DNA from: Prosthecobacter sp.
GTDB lineage: Bacteria; Verrucomicrobiota; Verrucomicrobiia; Verrucomicrobiales; Verrucomicrobiaceae
Length of the DNA stretch: 64,000 nt
Reading direction: 5' to 3'
Assembly (NCBI GenBank): GCA_021733925.1
Contig: JAIPJY010000003.1
Span: forward strand, 151,615 to 215,614
This document shows positions 27,896 to 36,187 of this stretch, in pieces. Below the pieces are notes generated by a model, which had not been told where the DNA came from, searched no databases, and saw only the letters and a program-made list of their open reading frames with translations. How positions within the stretch are numbered: the stretch's first letter is position 1; every line of letters starts with the position of its first letter. The position numbers were made by a program, and so were the translations under genes.

Positions 27896-28390
27896 TATGA
27901 GTTCGCGGCGTTCTACCTGGAGGCTTTGCTGACGGGTGCGGCGCAGATGAAAGCGCTCGCGCGTGGGACTTAGAGTTTCACTGCCGCCATGCTCAACAAG
28001 CACGGTGACATTTTGCGGATGAACGGACATTTCGAGAAAGCGCAGCAGGGGGGTGCCGCGCGTGCGAAAGAAGCAATTCAGGGGTATGTGCGGATGTGCG
28101 GCATTCCACAGCCAGCGTGCCGGCGAAAAGCGCTCTTCATCCATCAGGGCACACAGGATTTCACGAATCACCATCTCGCCATGTTTGCGCGACCACTTCC
28201 AGGCCTCTCGGCGGTTCATGAGTTCATTGAACTTGGCGACAAGCGGGTTGGCATGCGCCTGCTCCATTTCCTGGATGAGCTCGCCCGTATGCACAGCCAT
28301 CGCCGTGCGGAATTCCTCACGTGAGATATGGCCGCTGTCCAGCCAGCGGAAGAGCTGCTGCGGCGTGGGGACTGGATCGAGGGAGAGCAT
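27893..28390 (-). CDS. Hypothetical protein
   Basis: 165 aa, no signal peptide or membrane segment. It begins 'MLSLDPVPTPQQLFRWLDSG' and contains a helical middle with several Trp/Arg ('NRREAWKWSRKHGEMVIRE', 'RFSPARWLWNAAH'). The C-terminal ~40 residues are basic ('RERFHLRRTRQQSLQVERRE'). Family not recognised. The stop codon is provided by a dispersed repeat, so the C-terminal end may have been altered by repeat insertion. It lies 49 bp after the start-proximal side of no operon partner, being downstream of the spermidine-synthase-like gene in the same direction. Confidence 0.65.
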   Translation of the reverse strand: MLSLDPVPTPQQLFRWLDSGHISREEFRTAMAVHTGELIQEMEQAHANPLVAKFNELMNRREAWKWSRKHGEMVIREILCALMDEERFSPARWLWNAAHPHIPLNCFFRTRGTPLLRFLEMSVHPQNVTVLVEHGGSETLSPTRERFHLRRTRQQSLQVERRELI

Positions 28391-28439
28391 GGCGAATCGC
28401 CCAAGTTTGGCGCGTTCGCGGACGTTCGCAAATTCGCTG

Positions 28440-30899
28440 TTAGGCTGCAGGACTATTCTTCGGAGACTGCGTGTTCTGCGGGATGTTGAGGATGCGGAGC
28501 AGATTGTGATAGCGATCAGTCCAGAGGCGAACGTCCTCCTTCAGTTCGGTTTCGTTGCCGAGCAGGTCTGGCGGAGTCGCTTTGAGGAAGGCTTCGTTGC
28601 GGGTGACGAGGATGTAGTCGGTCGAGTCAATGTCATCGTCTTCGGCTTCGGTGGCGATGCGGGTTGTTTTGAAACCATTCGCCGCAGCGATTTTTTCGAT
28701 CACCGGAGCCAGCACAAGATAAGTGTTGGTGATGTGGACGGCGATGATGCCGTCCGGTTTCATATGGCGGTCATAGATGGTAAAGGCTTCCTTTGTCAGC
28801 AAGTGCACCGGCACCGAGTCACCACTAAAGGCATCGAGCAGCAGCACATCGAACTGCTGCGACTGCTCACGCTCAAGCGCCAGACGCGCATCAGAGACCA
28901 CGATCTCCACCTTGGCATCGCGCATTTTCGCATCTTCGAGGTAGGTGAAATATTTCTCCGCGATGCGCACCACCTCGGGATTGATGTCGTAGAAGCGGAA
29001 GGTCTGGCCGCTCCTGGCGTAGCAGGCGACGGTGCCTGCCCCCATGCCCACCACGCCGACGCGTGCGTCCGGGCGGTCCTTGAGGCTGTCCAGTGCCTTG
29101 CCAATGCCCGTCTGGCGGCCGTAGTAGCTCGTGGGTTCCTCCTTCAAGGAGGCATCGAGGTGTTGCATGCCGTGGATGATACCGCCGTTGGTGAGCTGGC
29201 GTGACTTGAAGGTCTCACCATCGCTGTCGTAGGTTTCCTCCGAGACGGAGAGCATGCCGTAAAAATTGCGTACGCGTTCAATTTTGCGTACGCGTTCAGT
29301 TTGTTCGTCATGCTTGAAACCGAAGTCCTTCATCATGAGCAGGACAATGGTGAAGTAGATGCCCAGAAGTGTGATGGTCGCCATGGCTGGCCGCATGCGC
29401 CCGCGCTGAATGAACCGGAAAATGAGAAGAGCCAGGCAAAGGCCGATGATACCCAGGGTGCCGTAGATCACCGCGGCTGGTGGCATGGCATCATGCTTCA
29501 TCATTTGCTTCAACATGTCATAGGTGAGGATGCCGTTTTGATTCAACTCCCAGATCAACCAGCCAGTTGCGCCGGTGATGAGCAATGCCAGCAGCCATTC
29601 CCACACTTTTTTGACCTTCAGCATGGAACGCAGCAAAACGTAGCAGGCGAGGGCGGCCACCACGATGAGGCTGATCGGCCATTCGGCAAAGGTGGTGAAC
29701 AGATGCGGAGCACCGAGGCTCACGAACAACCCGCCCAGCGCACCGCCGAAGGACATGAGCAGATAAAACTCGGTGAGCCGCCGTGGGGCCGGCTTCAGCC
29801 GCGTGAGTTCGCCATGGCAGAGCATGCAGGCGATGAACATGGCGCTGAAGGACCAGCCCAGCTCCCAGATGAAATTGGGGGTGAGATCGATGTTGCTCAG
29901 GTGGAACTTCTGTCCGGTCAGCTGGTTCAGAAGGGGCTCCACATGGGTGTGCATCATCTTCTCGAATTCAGACCACATGGGCTGGCCCTGAAGGCGGCTT
30001 TCCGTGCAGGTGAGGAATAAAACAGGCAGCGCCAGCAGCGCCCACAGTGCGCAGATGCGTGCATACCAGCGCTCATGCTCAAAACAGATGATGAAGGTGA
30101 GCAGGTAGAGGCTCAGCGGCACGACCCACAGGAAGGGGATCACCGCCACGTCCTGGCACACGTGATTGGTCGCTGAAAGCAGCACGCAGCTAGCCAGTGC
30201 AGGCAGCAGCACCCACTGGATCCTCTTCAACCAGCCCGGATGATCGGCGGCGGTGTCGACGACTTCGACGGGCTTGGACTCCGCTTCGATGGCGTGAGTG
30301 CGGTCCAGCCAGATGCCGGCCAGCGAAAGAACGACGAAGGCTCCAAAGCCCACCGCCCAGAGCGTCGTCTGCTCCACCACATCCCAGTGAACTTCGAAGA
30401 ACAGCGGATAGCTCAGCAGCGCTGCAAGGGAGCCGATGTTGGACAGCGCATAGAGCCGCCATGGACTGGCGCCGTTCGTGGTGCGGGTGAACCACACCTG
30501 AACCAGCGGGCTGGTGCTGGAGAGCACGAAATAGGGCAGCCCCACGCTCACGAACAGCAGCAGCAGAATGCGCAGCGCGGGATCTTCCATGCCCGTCGGC
30601 TTCCACATTTCACTTGGTGCGATTGGCAGCATGGCGATCGCCGCGCCGAGCAGCACCCCATGCAAAATGCCCTGCCAGCGCCGTGGCAGGAGCGTCAGCG
30701 TGTGTGCATAGGCATAGCCGGCAAACAGCACCACCTGGAAAAACAGCATGCACGTCGTCCACACTCCGGGGCTGCCGCCGAACCACGGCAGGATGAATTT
30801 GCTGATGATCGGCTGCACCTGAAACAGCAGAAAGGCGCTCAAAAGACTCAGTGCCGCAAGGATGAGACCGGGGACGGCACGGGAAGGGGAGGTGGACAT
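28440..30899 (-). CDS. Membrane protein fused to spermidine-synthase-like domain
   Basis: 819 aa. The N-terminal ~500 residues form about 12 membrane helices ('LILAALSLLSAFLLFQVQP' onwards). The C-terminal ~250 residues are a Rossmann methyltransferase/aminopropyltransferase fold: 'VGVVGMGAGTVACYARSG' near residue 614, 'FRFYDINPEVVRIA', 'VSDARLALERE' and 'LLLDAFSGDSVPVHLLT'. The fusion is the 'fused MFS/spermidine synthase' type. The catalytic Asp motif of true SpeE is not conserved in the usual form, so polyamine synthesis should not be assumed. An exact 15-bp word repeated at 29266-29298 encodes a RVRKIERVRN duplication. Confidence 0.85.
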   Translation of the reverse strand: MSTSPSRAVPGLILAALSLLSAFLLFQVQPIISKFILPWFGGSPGVWTTCMLFFQVVLFAGYAYAHTLTLLPRRWQGILHGVLLGAAIAMLPIAPSEMWKPTGMEDPALRILLLLFVSVGLPYFVLSSTSPLVQVWFTRTTNGASPWRLYALSNIGSLAALLSYPLFFEVHWDVVEQTTLWAVGFGAFVVLSLAGIWLDRTHAIEAESKPVEVVDTAADHPGWLKRIQWVLLPALASCVLLSATNHVCQDVAVIPFLWVVPLSLYLLTFIICFEHERWYARICALWALLALPVLFLTCTESRLQGQPMWSEFEKMMHTHVEPLLNQLTGQKFHLSNIDLTPNFIWELGWSFSAMFIACMLCHGELTRLKPAPRRLTEFYLLMSFGGALGGLFVSLGAPHLFTTFAEWPISLIVVAALACYVLLRSMLKVKKVWEWLLALLITGATGWLIWELNQNGILTYDMLKQMMKHDAMPPAAVIYGTLGIIGLCLALLIFRFIQRGRMRPAMATITLLGIYFTIVLLMMKDFGFKHDEQTERVRKIERVRNFYGMLSVSEETYDSDGETFKSRQLTNGGIIHGMQHLDASLKEEPTSYYGRQTGIGKALDSLKDRPDARVGVVGMGAGTVACYARSGQTFRFYDINPEVVRIAEKYFTYLEDAKMRDAKVEIVVSDARLALEREQSQQFDVLLLDAFSGDSVPVHLLTKEAFTIYDRHMKPDGIIAVHITNTYLVLAPVIEKIAAANGFKTTRIATEAEDDDIDSTDYILVTRNEAFLKATPPDLLGNETELKEDVRLWTDRYHNLLRILNIPQNTQSPKNSPAA
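29266..29298. repeat. 18-bp-period tandem duplication inside a gene
   Basis: TTGCGTACGCGTTCA occurs at 29266-29280 and 29284-29298. It includes the self-complementary GCGTACGC and stays in frame, duplicating six residues of the membrane fusion protein. Confidence 0.85.
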
Positions 30900-31006
30900 G
30901 AGGAAAAGTGCGTGAGGCTGGCATATCGCCTTGTTTCAGGGAAGATAAAAGTAAGGACATTGTGCAGAGCCGCTGGCAATCCACGCCTGCCGCGACATCA
31001 TGCCGC

Positions 31007-31957
31007 ATGCCGCAGCCGCCCCGCCGCCCCTTCCGTCCTCGTCCCTCACCGCAACGTGAGCCGGGCAGTCGTGAGCAGGAGAATCGTCAGCAAGGTGGTC
31101 GCGAGCAAGGCGAGCGCCCACAGGGGAATAATGAGCAAGGCAACCGCGAATACGGCAAGCGTCCGCAAGGCAACCGTGCCCAACGCAAACTTGCAAAAAG
31201 CGGCCACACGCACGGCACATCCTGGGAAAAATCCGCCGACTGGTACGATGGCATCATCGGCGAGCGCGGCTCCGAACTTTATCAGGCCGTCGTGATTCCC
31301 GGCGCGCTCGGCCTCCTAGCTCCAAAGCCCGGCGAGCGCGTCCTCGACCTCGGTTGCGGTCAGGGTGTTTTCAGCCGCGCGCTTGCGCAGGCTGGTTGTC
31401 TGGTCACCGGAGTCGATGCCGCCCCAACGCTGATCCAAAAAGCACGCACCTACCCCGTCAAGCCCCCGGTGCGCTACCTCGCCCGTGATGCCGCACAGAT
31501 CGAAGACCTTGGCGAGTTCGATGCCGCCTCCGCCATTCTTTGCGTGCAAAACATGGAGCACCTCGATGTCGTCAGCGCCGCCGCCGCTAAAGTGCTCAAG
31601 CCGGGCGGTCGCATGCTCTGGGTCGTCAATCATCCCGCCTTCCGCATCCCGCGTCAGACGAGTTGGGGCAATGATCAAGCCACCAAGGTTCAGTATCGCC
31701 GCATCGATGCCTACAGCAGCACCCTGAGCATCCCCATCATCATGCACCCCGGCAGGCCCGACAGCGAGACCACCACCTCCTTCCACCGCAGCCTGCAAAC
31801 CCTCACCGGTACTGGCTTTGGCGCGGGGTTAAGGCTTGCTGGAATCGAAGAATGGTACTCCCACAAAGAGAGCCAGCCCGGTCCCCGCGCTGCCGCCGAA
31901 AACCGCTACAGGAAGGAGTTCCCGCTGTTTCTGGCGCTGCTGTGGGAGAAACGCTGA
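31007..31957 (+). CDS. Class I SAM methyltransferase with disordered basic N-terminus
   Basis: 316 aa from the ATG at 31007; an upstream in-frame ATG (30908) would place 33 unremarkable residues before it and sit only 9 bp from the divergent start. Residues 1-65 are low complexity, rich in Arg, Gln, Gly, Asn and Pro ('REQGERPQGNNEQGNREYG'). The catalytic domain begins near residue 70 ('SWEKSADWYDGIIGERGSEL'). Motif I is 'VLDLGCGQGVFSRALA', motif II acidic 'GVDAAPTLIQKA', and 'VLKPGGRMLWVVNHPAFRIP' is the post-motif region. The substrate is unknown; the basic disordered tail suggests nucleic acid or ribosome binding. Confidence 0.85.
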   Translation: MPQPPRRPFRPRPSPQREPGSREQENRQQGGREQGERPQGNNEQGNREYGKRPQGNRAQRKLAKSGHTHGTSWEKSADWYDGIIGERGSELYQAVVIPGALGLLAPKPGERVLDLGCGQGVFSRALAQAGCLVTGVDAAPTLIQKARTYPVKPPVRYLARDAAQIEDLGEFDAASAILCVQNMEHLDVVSAAAAKVLKPGGRMLWVVNHPAFRIPRQTSWGNDQATKVQYRRIDAYSSTLSIPIIMHPGRPDSETTTSFHRSLQTLTGTGFGAGLRLAGIEEWYSHKESQPGPRAAAENRYRKEFPLFLALLWEKR

Positions 31958-32084
31958 TTTTTAAAAGTGCGACTGTGTAACTCGGTCCCCGCCACTTCCG
32001 GGCATCCTTCTCCGGCGCCCTTCCATTATACCAGCATCTGGCAGGAAGTGGGCATCTTGGAGGCCGTGGCTGCGGCGGGTTCTG

Positions 32085-32251
32085 GGTTCATTCAGGTTCA
32101 CCGTTGGGTTCAGGGTCAGGTTCAGGTTCACCCGTTGGAGGGTGGGTTTTGGGTTCACGGGTTCATACCCTATATATAGGGTATGAACCCGTGAACCCTG
32201 AACCCAATGGGTTCAAAATCCGTTTTGAACCCATTTTGAACCCAGTGAACC
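32085..32251. repeat. GGTTCA/TGAACC array
   Basis: GGTTCA occurs eight times on the + strand (seven before 32166, one at 32210) and its complement TGAACC six times (32184-32251). The orientation switches at the centre of the palindrome, so the array folds on itself. Confidence 0.88.
32151..32198. repeat. Perfect 48-bp palindrome
   Basis: The left half GGGTTCACGGGTTCATACCC plus TATA is exactly complementary to the right half, centre between 32174 and 32175, with no unpaired bases. It can form a cruciform or, if transcribed, a 24-bp hairpin with almost no loop. Confidence 0.97.
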
Positions 32252-32335
32252 TAGCGGCCATTTGATACCACGCTCAGTTGAAAACGGGTTTGATTTCATC
32301 TTGGGTGCTGGGGGGGGGCGGAGCGGTGGGGGAAC

Positions 32336-32369
32336 GCGGAGCGTTGAGGGATCGGGACGATCCCCCTCC
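32336..32369 (-). repeat. 34-nt hairpin repeat, inverted copy
   Basis: Read on the minus strand it aligns without gaps to 32401-32434 (28 of 34 identical). The stem core is GGATCG-TCC-CGATCC, followed by CTCAACGCTCCGC. Three of the six differences fall as paired changes in the stem with its partner. Confidence 0.82.
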
Positions 32370-32400
32370 TCCAAGGCATTCGTCTGGGCGAAGCTGTGGC

Positions 32401-32434
32401 GGAGAGGGACCATCCTGGTCCCTCAGCGCTCCGC
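32401..32434 (+). repeat. 34-nt hairpin repeat, direct copy
   Basis: The stem is GAGGGACCA-TCC-TGGTCCCTC, followed by AGCGCTCCGC. It forms an inverted pair with 32336-32369, about 31 bp apart, in the manner of REP/BIME elements. Confidence 0.85.
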
Positions 32435-32533
32435 TGGGGATGGCATTCTTATATCACCAGCCGTCGAAAAGATGCCCATGAGGTCGCATCGGTCAGATCC
32501 GTCCGATGATGGCTATCCTTTTTGCTATCGCCC

Positions 32534-33454
32534 TCATTCTTTGCTCCAGCTTGGGGAGAATGAACTGGTGGTTCCTTCGTTGAAAGTGACAGGGCGCTGC
32601 TCGCTGCCATCACTTTTCATGATCCAAATATCCATGGCGTTGGAGTCCTCCGGCGTTCGTGTGAACGCGATCCACTGGCCATCCGGTGACCATGCAGGCT
32701 CCGAATCACGGACTTTACTTCGGCTGATATTCTTCTTGGCCGAGCCATCACTCTTCATGGTGAAGATCGCTCCATGCTTCATGTAGGCGATGTGTTTTCC
32801 ATCCGGAGACCAGGAGGCATGATGGCCGTAGGAGTTGGGGGTCAGATTGGTCTGATTCTTTCCATCGGCATCCATCACATAGATGTCGCGCTGTCCGCCG
32901 CCTCCCGAAGTGGCCGGGGTTTCATTGCGGGTGGTTTCAAACAGCAACTGACGGCCATCGGGCGACCAGCGTGGCGTCCAGTTAAAGTACGGGCCTTCGG
33001 TGAGTTGCTTGAGGTGCGTGCCATCAACGTCTGCCACCATGATCTGCGAGCTGTTTTCCTCGGACTGGTAAAAGGCAATCCGTCTGCCATCCGGAGACAT
33101 GGCGGGTCCTCTCACGTCATTCGTGTTGGGAATCAGTTGGGTGTTCGTTTGCTGCGCCAGATCGTAGAGGTAAATGCCGAAGGCATTCGGATCATTGGCC
33201 GCATAGATGATTTGCCTGCCCTCTGCGACAAACTCAGGATCCCGCGTTTGATGCGCCAGAGTCATCACTCGAACATTGCCCGTCATGACAAAAATGTTCC
33301 CAGCGCGTCCGAAGTCTGCGCTCGTGACAAAGGCGATCTTCCCCATGGGAAGTGGTATCGACGCTTCCTTTTTCACTTGTTCCTGGGCTGGCAGTGCGCT
33401 GCTGATGAATGCCAAGCCACAGGCAGCTAAAAACAGAGCGCGAGTTGTTTTCAT
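32534..33454 (-). CDS. TolB-like beta-propeller protein, exported
   Basis: 306 aa. Signal peptide MKTTRALFLAACGLAFISSA. The rest is a chain of PD40/WD40-like TolB repeats, recognisable from recurring 'SPDG' motifs: 'PAMSPDGRRIAFYQSEE', 'PRWSPDGRQLLFETTR', 'ASWSPDGKHIAYMKHG', 'PAWSPDGQWIAFTRTPED'. True TolB is longer (about 430 aa) and has an N-terminal alpha/beta domain plus tol-pal neighbours; neither is here, so this is a TolB-like propeller rather than TolB. The function is probably protein binding in the periplasm. Monocistronic. Confidence 0.88.
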   Translation of the reverse strand: MKTTRALFLAACGLAFISSALPAQEQVKKEASIPLPMGKIAFVTSADFGRAGNIFVMTGNVRVMTLAHQTRDPEFVAEGRQIIYAANDPNAFGIYLYDLAQQTNTQLIPNTNDVRGPAMSPDGRRIAFYQSEENSSQIMVADVDGTHLKQLTEGPYFNWTPRWSPDGRQLLFETTRNETPATSGGGGQRDIYVMDADGKNQTNLTPNSYGHHASWSPDGKHIAYMKHGAIFTMKSDGSAKKNISRSKVRDSEPAWSPDGQWIAFTRTPEDSNAMDIWIMKSDGSEQRPVTFNEGTTSSFSPSWSKE

Positions 33455-33575
33455 ACGCAGCTTTTATTTTAAATGGCGGCGGAATGCCAGATCAATGTTT
33501 CGATTAAAACATGCTGACACTGGCTAGGCAATTCTATTTGAGATAGCCGGTCAACAGCCCATGGCAGGCTTGGTC

Positions 33576-34676
33576 TCACACCAGCCTCACATACCTTCTT
33601 CCCGGCAGTGCACGGATCATCCGCTTCATCTCCAGCCGCATCAGCGTCGCGGACACCGTCGCGGTGGTCAGGCCGGAATGGGTGGTGATGTCGTTGATGT
33701 GCGCTTCGTCGGTGCTGATGGCGTTGTAGAGGATTTCTTCCTCCAGCGTGAGTGTGACGGTGGGGCGGGACTCTTCGACCAGCGGCGCTTTGGGCGCGGT
33801 GGGGAAGAGGGTCATCAAATCATCAAGCACATCGGCACCATCCATGATGAGCTTGGCTCCTTGCTGAATGAGGCGGTTGCAACCGGCGGAGGTCGGTTTG
33901 TCGATGGGACCGGGCACGGCATAGACGGTGCGGCCCTGCTCGGTGGCCTGCTGCGCGGTGATGAGGGAGCCGCTGCGCAGCGGGGCCTCGACGACGATCA
34001 AGCCGCAGGTCCAGCCCGCGACGATGCGGTTGCGGTAGGGAAAGGTTTGTTTGTCGGCGGGGCGATCCACCGCATACTCGCTGATCACCGCACCGTTTTG
34101 AGCGATGCGTTCGGCGAGGGCCATGTTCTCCGGCGGATACAGTTTGCCCATGCCAGAGCCGATGACCGCCACCGTGCGGCCTTTGGCAGCCAGCGCGGCT
34201 TCATGCGCCGCAGTGTCGATGCCACGAGCGAGTCCACTAACCACCGTGTAACCAGCATACGCGATCTGGAAGCTGAGCTTCTTGGCGGTGCTGAGACCGT
34301 AGTGCGTGGCATGGCGGCTGCCGACGACACCGAGGGCGTTGTGGTCACGCTTGGTGAGTTCACCCCAGACGGTGAGGACGAGCGGCGGATTGTAGATTTC
34401 ACGCAGCAGGGGAGGGTAGAGCTCATCTTCCTGCGTGAGCAGCGTGAGGTCGCGTTCTTGGACCTTCTTCAGCTCGCCTGCGAGATCGACCTGCGATTCC
34501 CATGCGGCGATGTTCTCTGCCTGCGCGAGGCCGAAACCTTCGATTTGCAGAATGTCGCTGCTTTTGGCGCTGAGGATGCGCTCAGGACTGCCGAAGTGCT
34601 GCAAAAGTTTGCGCACACGTACGGGTCCGACCTGTGGGAGCAGGTTCAGCACGAGCCATGCCTCGGTGCGGGTCAT
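33576..34676 (-). CDS. dprA: DNA-processing protein DprA
   Basis: 366 aa from the ATG at 34676 (MTRTEAWLVLNLLPQVG). The longer frame upstream only translates the neighbour gene in another frame. Domains: N-terminal helical SAM/HhH-like region, Rossmann-fold core with 'GVVGSRHATHYGLSTA', 'VVSGLARGIDTAAHEAAL', 'TVAVIGSGMGKLYPPENMAL', 'FPYRNRIVAG', 'APLRSGSLITAQQATEQGR', and a C-terminal winged-helix (DML1-like) domain (about 300-366). DprA loads RecA on incoming single-stranded DNA during natural transformation. The 13-bp gap to the upstream coiled-coil gene suggests co-transcription. Confidence 0.95.
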   Translation of the reverse strand: MTRTEAWLVLNLLPQVGPVRVRKLLQHFGSPERILSAKSSDILQIEGFGLAQAENIAAWESQVDLAGELKKVQERDLTLLTQEDELYPPLLREIYNPPLVLTVWGELTKRDHNALGVVGSRHATHYGLSTAKKLSFQIAYAGYTVVSGLARGIDTAAHEAALAAKGRTVAVIGSGMGKLYPPENMALAERIAQNGAVISEYAVDRPADKQTFPYRNRIVAGWTCGLIVVEAPLRSGSLITAQQATEQGRTVYAVPGPIDKPTSAGCNRLIQQGAKLIMDGADVLDDLMTLFPTAPKAPLVEESRPTVTLTLEEEILYNAISTDEAHINDITTHSGLTTATVSATLMRLEMKRMIRALPGRRYVRLV

Positions 34677-34689
34677 TGCACGCTGAGGC

Positions 34690-35202
34690 TCAGGCGGCGG
34701 AGGCGGTGGCTTCGCCGTTTTTTGCGGCAGAAGCGGCGGATTCAGGCAGGGCGACGTTGGTTTGCGCCGAACCGGAACCGATGAGTTTGCGGAAGATCTT
34801 CTGGGGGAAGGACTGGCCCTTTTCCTCGTTTTCAAGCTGGCCAAGTGCCGCCGATTTGGCCATCTCCCACGCCGGGGCGAATCCAGGGGCGCTGATGACC
34901 ATCTGCTTTTCGGCACGGGCCAGGATTTCGAGCTCGCGCTGCATCTTGTTGTCGGAGCGCTCGTTGAGGCGGGCGACCTGCATGCGCAGGTTTTCGTTTT
35001 CCTGCTTCAGCGCGTTGCGCTCTTTGTTGATGTCCTGGCTTTGCTTGGAGTCGAGGTCCAGCTTGTCGCTGAGCATGCCTTTGTAGCGTTTGAGTTCACG
35101 CTTGGTCTTCCAGTGGCCCCAGAGGGACTGCACCAGGAAAATGCCGCAGAGCACGACGCCGTAAATGAAAGTGTTCTGGGGGGAGAGGAGGTCTTTAAAC
35201 AT
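34690..35202 (-). CDS. Membrane-anchored coiled-coil protein
   Basis: 170 aa, family not recognised. One N-terminal membrane helix ('TFIYGVVLCGIFLVQSLWG', about residues 11-29) is followed by a charged coiled coil (about residues 33-95, 'NALKQENENLRMQVARLNER'), then an Ala/Ser-rich tail. The layout is RmuC- or YhcB-like in a general sense, but no family is claimed. It is immediately upstream of dprA on the same strand. Confidence 0.75.
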   Translation of the reverse strand: MFKDLLSPQNTFIYGVVLCGIFLVQSLWGHWKTKRELKRYKGMLSDKLDLDSKQSQDINKERNALKQENENLRMQVARLNERSDNKMQRELEILARAEKQMVISAPGFAPAWEMAKSAALGQLENEEKGQSFPQKIFRKLIGSGSAQTNVALPESAASAAKNGEATASAA

Positions 35203-35335
35203 GGCTGGAGAAAACTAATGCAAGCTCCGGCGTGTGCAACCGGGCAAAGCGCGGCGGGATGTGCATTCCGCCACGACTTTGCCTCTTCATACGAGTCTCC
35301 GGCAAAAAAGGACGACAGGTAGAGTTGGGATGGTT

Positions 35336-35386
35336 TTATTATTACCCGGATAATATTCCTGTTGAATTTTATCCGGGTAATAATAA
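35336..35386. promoter_or_regulatory. 18-bp inverted repeat upstream of DUF2239 gene (operator-like)
   Basis: TTATTATTACCCGGATAA (35336-35353) is perfectly repeated in inverted orientation at 35369-35386 with a 15-bp spacer, ending 12 bp before the ATG at 35399. Each arm is itself close to the palindrome ATTAYCCGGRTAAT, so two dimer sites 27 bp centre to centre are possible. It stands out as AT-rich in a GC-rich region. Alternatively it is a hairpin in the 5' leader. Confidence 0.75.
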
Positions 35387-35398
35387 ATAGGGTGCCAC

Positions 35399-36055
35399 AT
35401 GATTGAACAAAGCCCGAACTCCACCTTCACTACCTTTGATGGCCACCGACTGATCGCTACGGGGGCTTTGCGTGAGAACGCTCTGGCACTCAAGAGAGCG
35501 CTCGAAAGCGGCTCCCTCAGGCCAATCTTGATTTTTGACGATGCCACGGGACGCACCGTCGAGGTGGATACCCGGGGAACGGACGAGGAGTGTTGCGGCC
35601 GACTGGCTGCGCTGTGGCCACCTCATGCGCCTGCGCTGGCAGGTGAGGCGGCGGAAGAGACTGCCCAGCCTCGGGGGCGTGGGCGGCCCAAGCTGGGGGT
35701 GGTGCCGCGTGAGGTGACGCTGCTGCCTCGGCATTGGGCGTGGCTGGATACTCAGCCGGGGGGCTCATCCGTGGCTCTGCGGAAACTGGTCGAAGAAGCC
35801 CGACGCCAGAGCAGCGAGAAGGACCAGGTGCGAAGAGCCTTGGACCGGGCGTACCAGTTCATGGTCACCCTGGCTGGCGACCTTCCGGGCTTTGAGGAGG
35901 CTTCCCGCGCGCTGTTTGCCAATGATGCGGTGAGGATGCGCGGCCTGCTCTCCGCCTGGCCGCGTGATGTCTGTGCCCATGTGATGCGTCTTGCCTGGGG
36001 AGATGAAGGGGCGGCTGCCACTGTGGCTTCCGCTGAGCCGGAGAGGCAGCCTTGA
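35399..36055 (+). CDS. DUF2239 family protein
   Basis: 218 aa. The start 'TFTTFDGHRLIATGALRE' and the central 'GRGRPKLGVVPREVTLLPRH' plus 'WAWLDTQPGGSSVALRKLVEEARR' are characteristic of DUF2239. The 'RGRPKLGV' segment resembles an AT-hook-like basic turn followed by a helix, and DNA binding is sometimes proposed for the family, but its function is not known. Preceded by a striking inverted repeat likely to be its operator. Confidence 0.88.
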   Translation: MIEQSPNSTFTTFDGHRLIATGALRENALALKRALESGSLRPILIFDDATGRTVEVDTRGTDEECCGRLAALWPPHAPALAGEAAEETAQPRGRGRPKLGVVPREVTLLPRHWAWLDTQPGGSSVALRKLVEEARRQSSEKDQVRRALDRAYQFMVTLAGDLPGFEEASRALFANDAVRMRGLLSAWPRDVCAHVMRLAWGDEGAAATVASAEPERQP

Positions 36056-36187
36056 GTGCAGCAGGGGTGCATGAAACTGCAACTGCTACGGCGATATGCG
36101 CGGAGGGCAGGGGGATGGAACTGCTGACTGTGCGCATGTGTGGTTGCAACACGAGGCGGCTTCGCCTAGATGCGGGTTCGATTCACC

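Larger units (their letters stand above)
31958..32533. other. Repeat-dense intergenic region
   Basis: 576 bp without a convincing gene, between the ends of two convergent genes. It contains a GGTTCA/TGAACC array, a perfect 48-bp palindrome, and a pair of inverted hairpin repeats, each listed separately. Short open frames across it are made of repeat sequence and show no conserved protein. Confidence 0.8.

Noticed and set aside
33455-33575. Possible small gene between dprA and the TolB-like gene
   Set aside because: 121 bp with stops in all frames beyond short stretches; probably promoter of the TolB-like gene only.
34677-34916. 80-residue upstream extension of DprA
   Set aside because: It translates the coiled-coil gene in another frame; DprA homology begins at the ATG at 34676.
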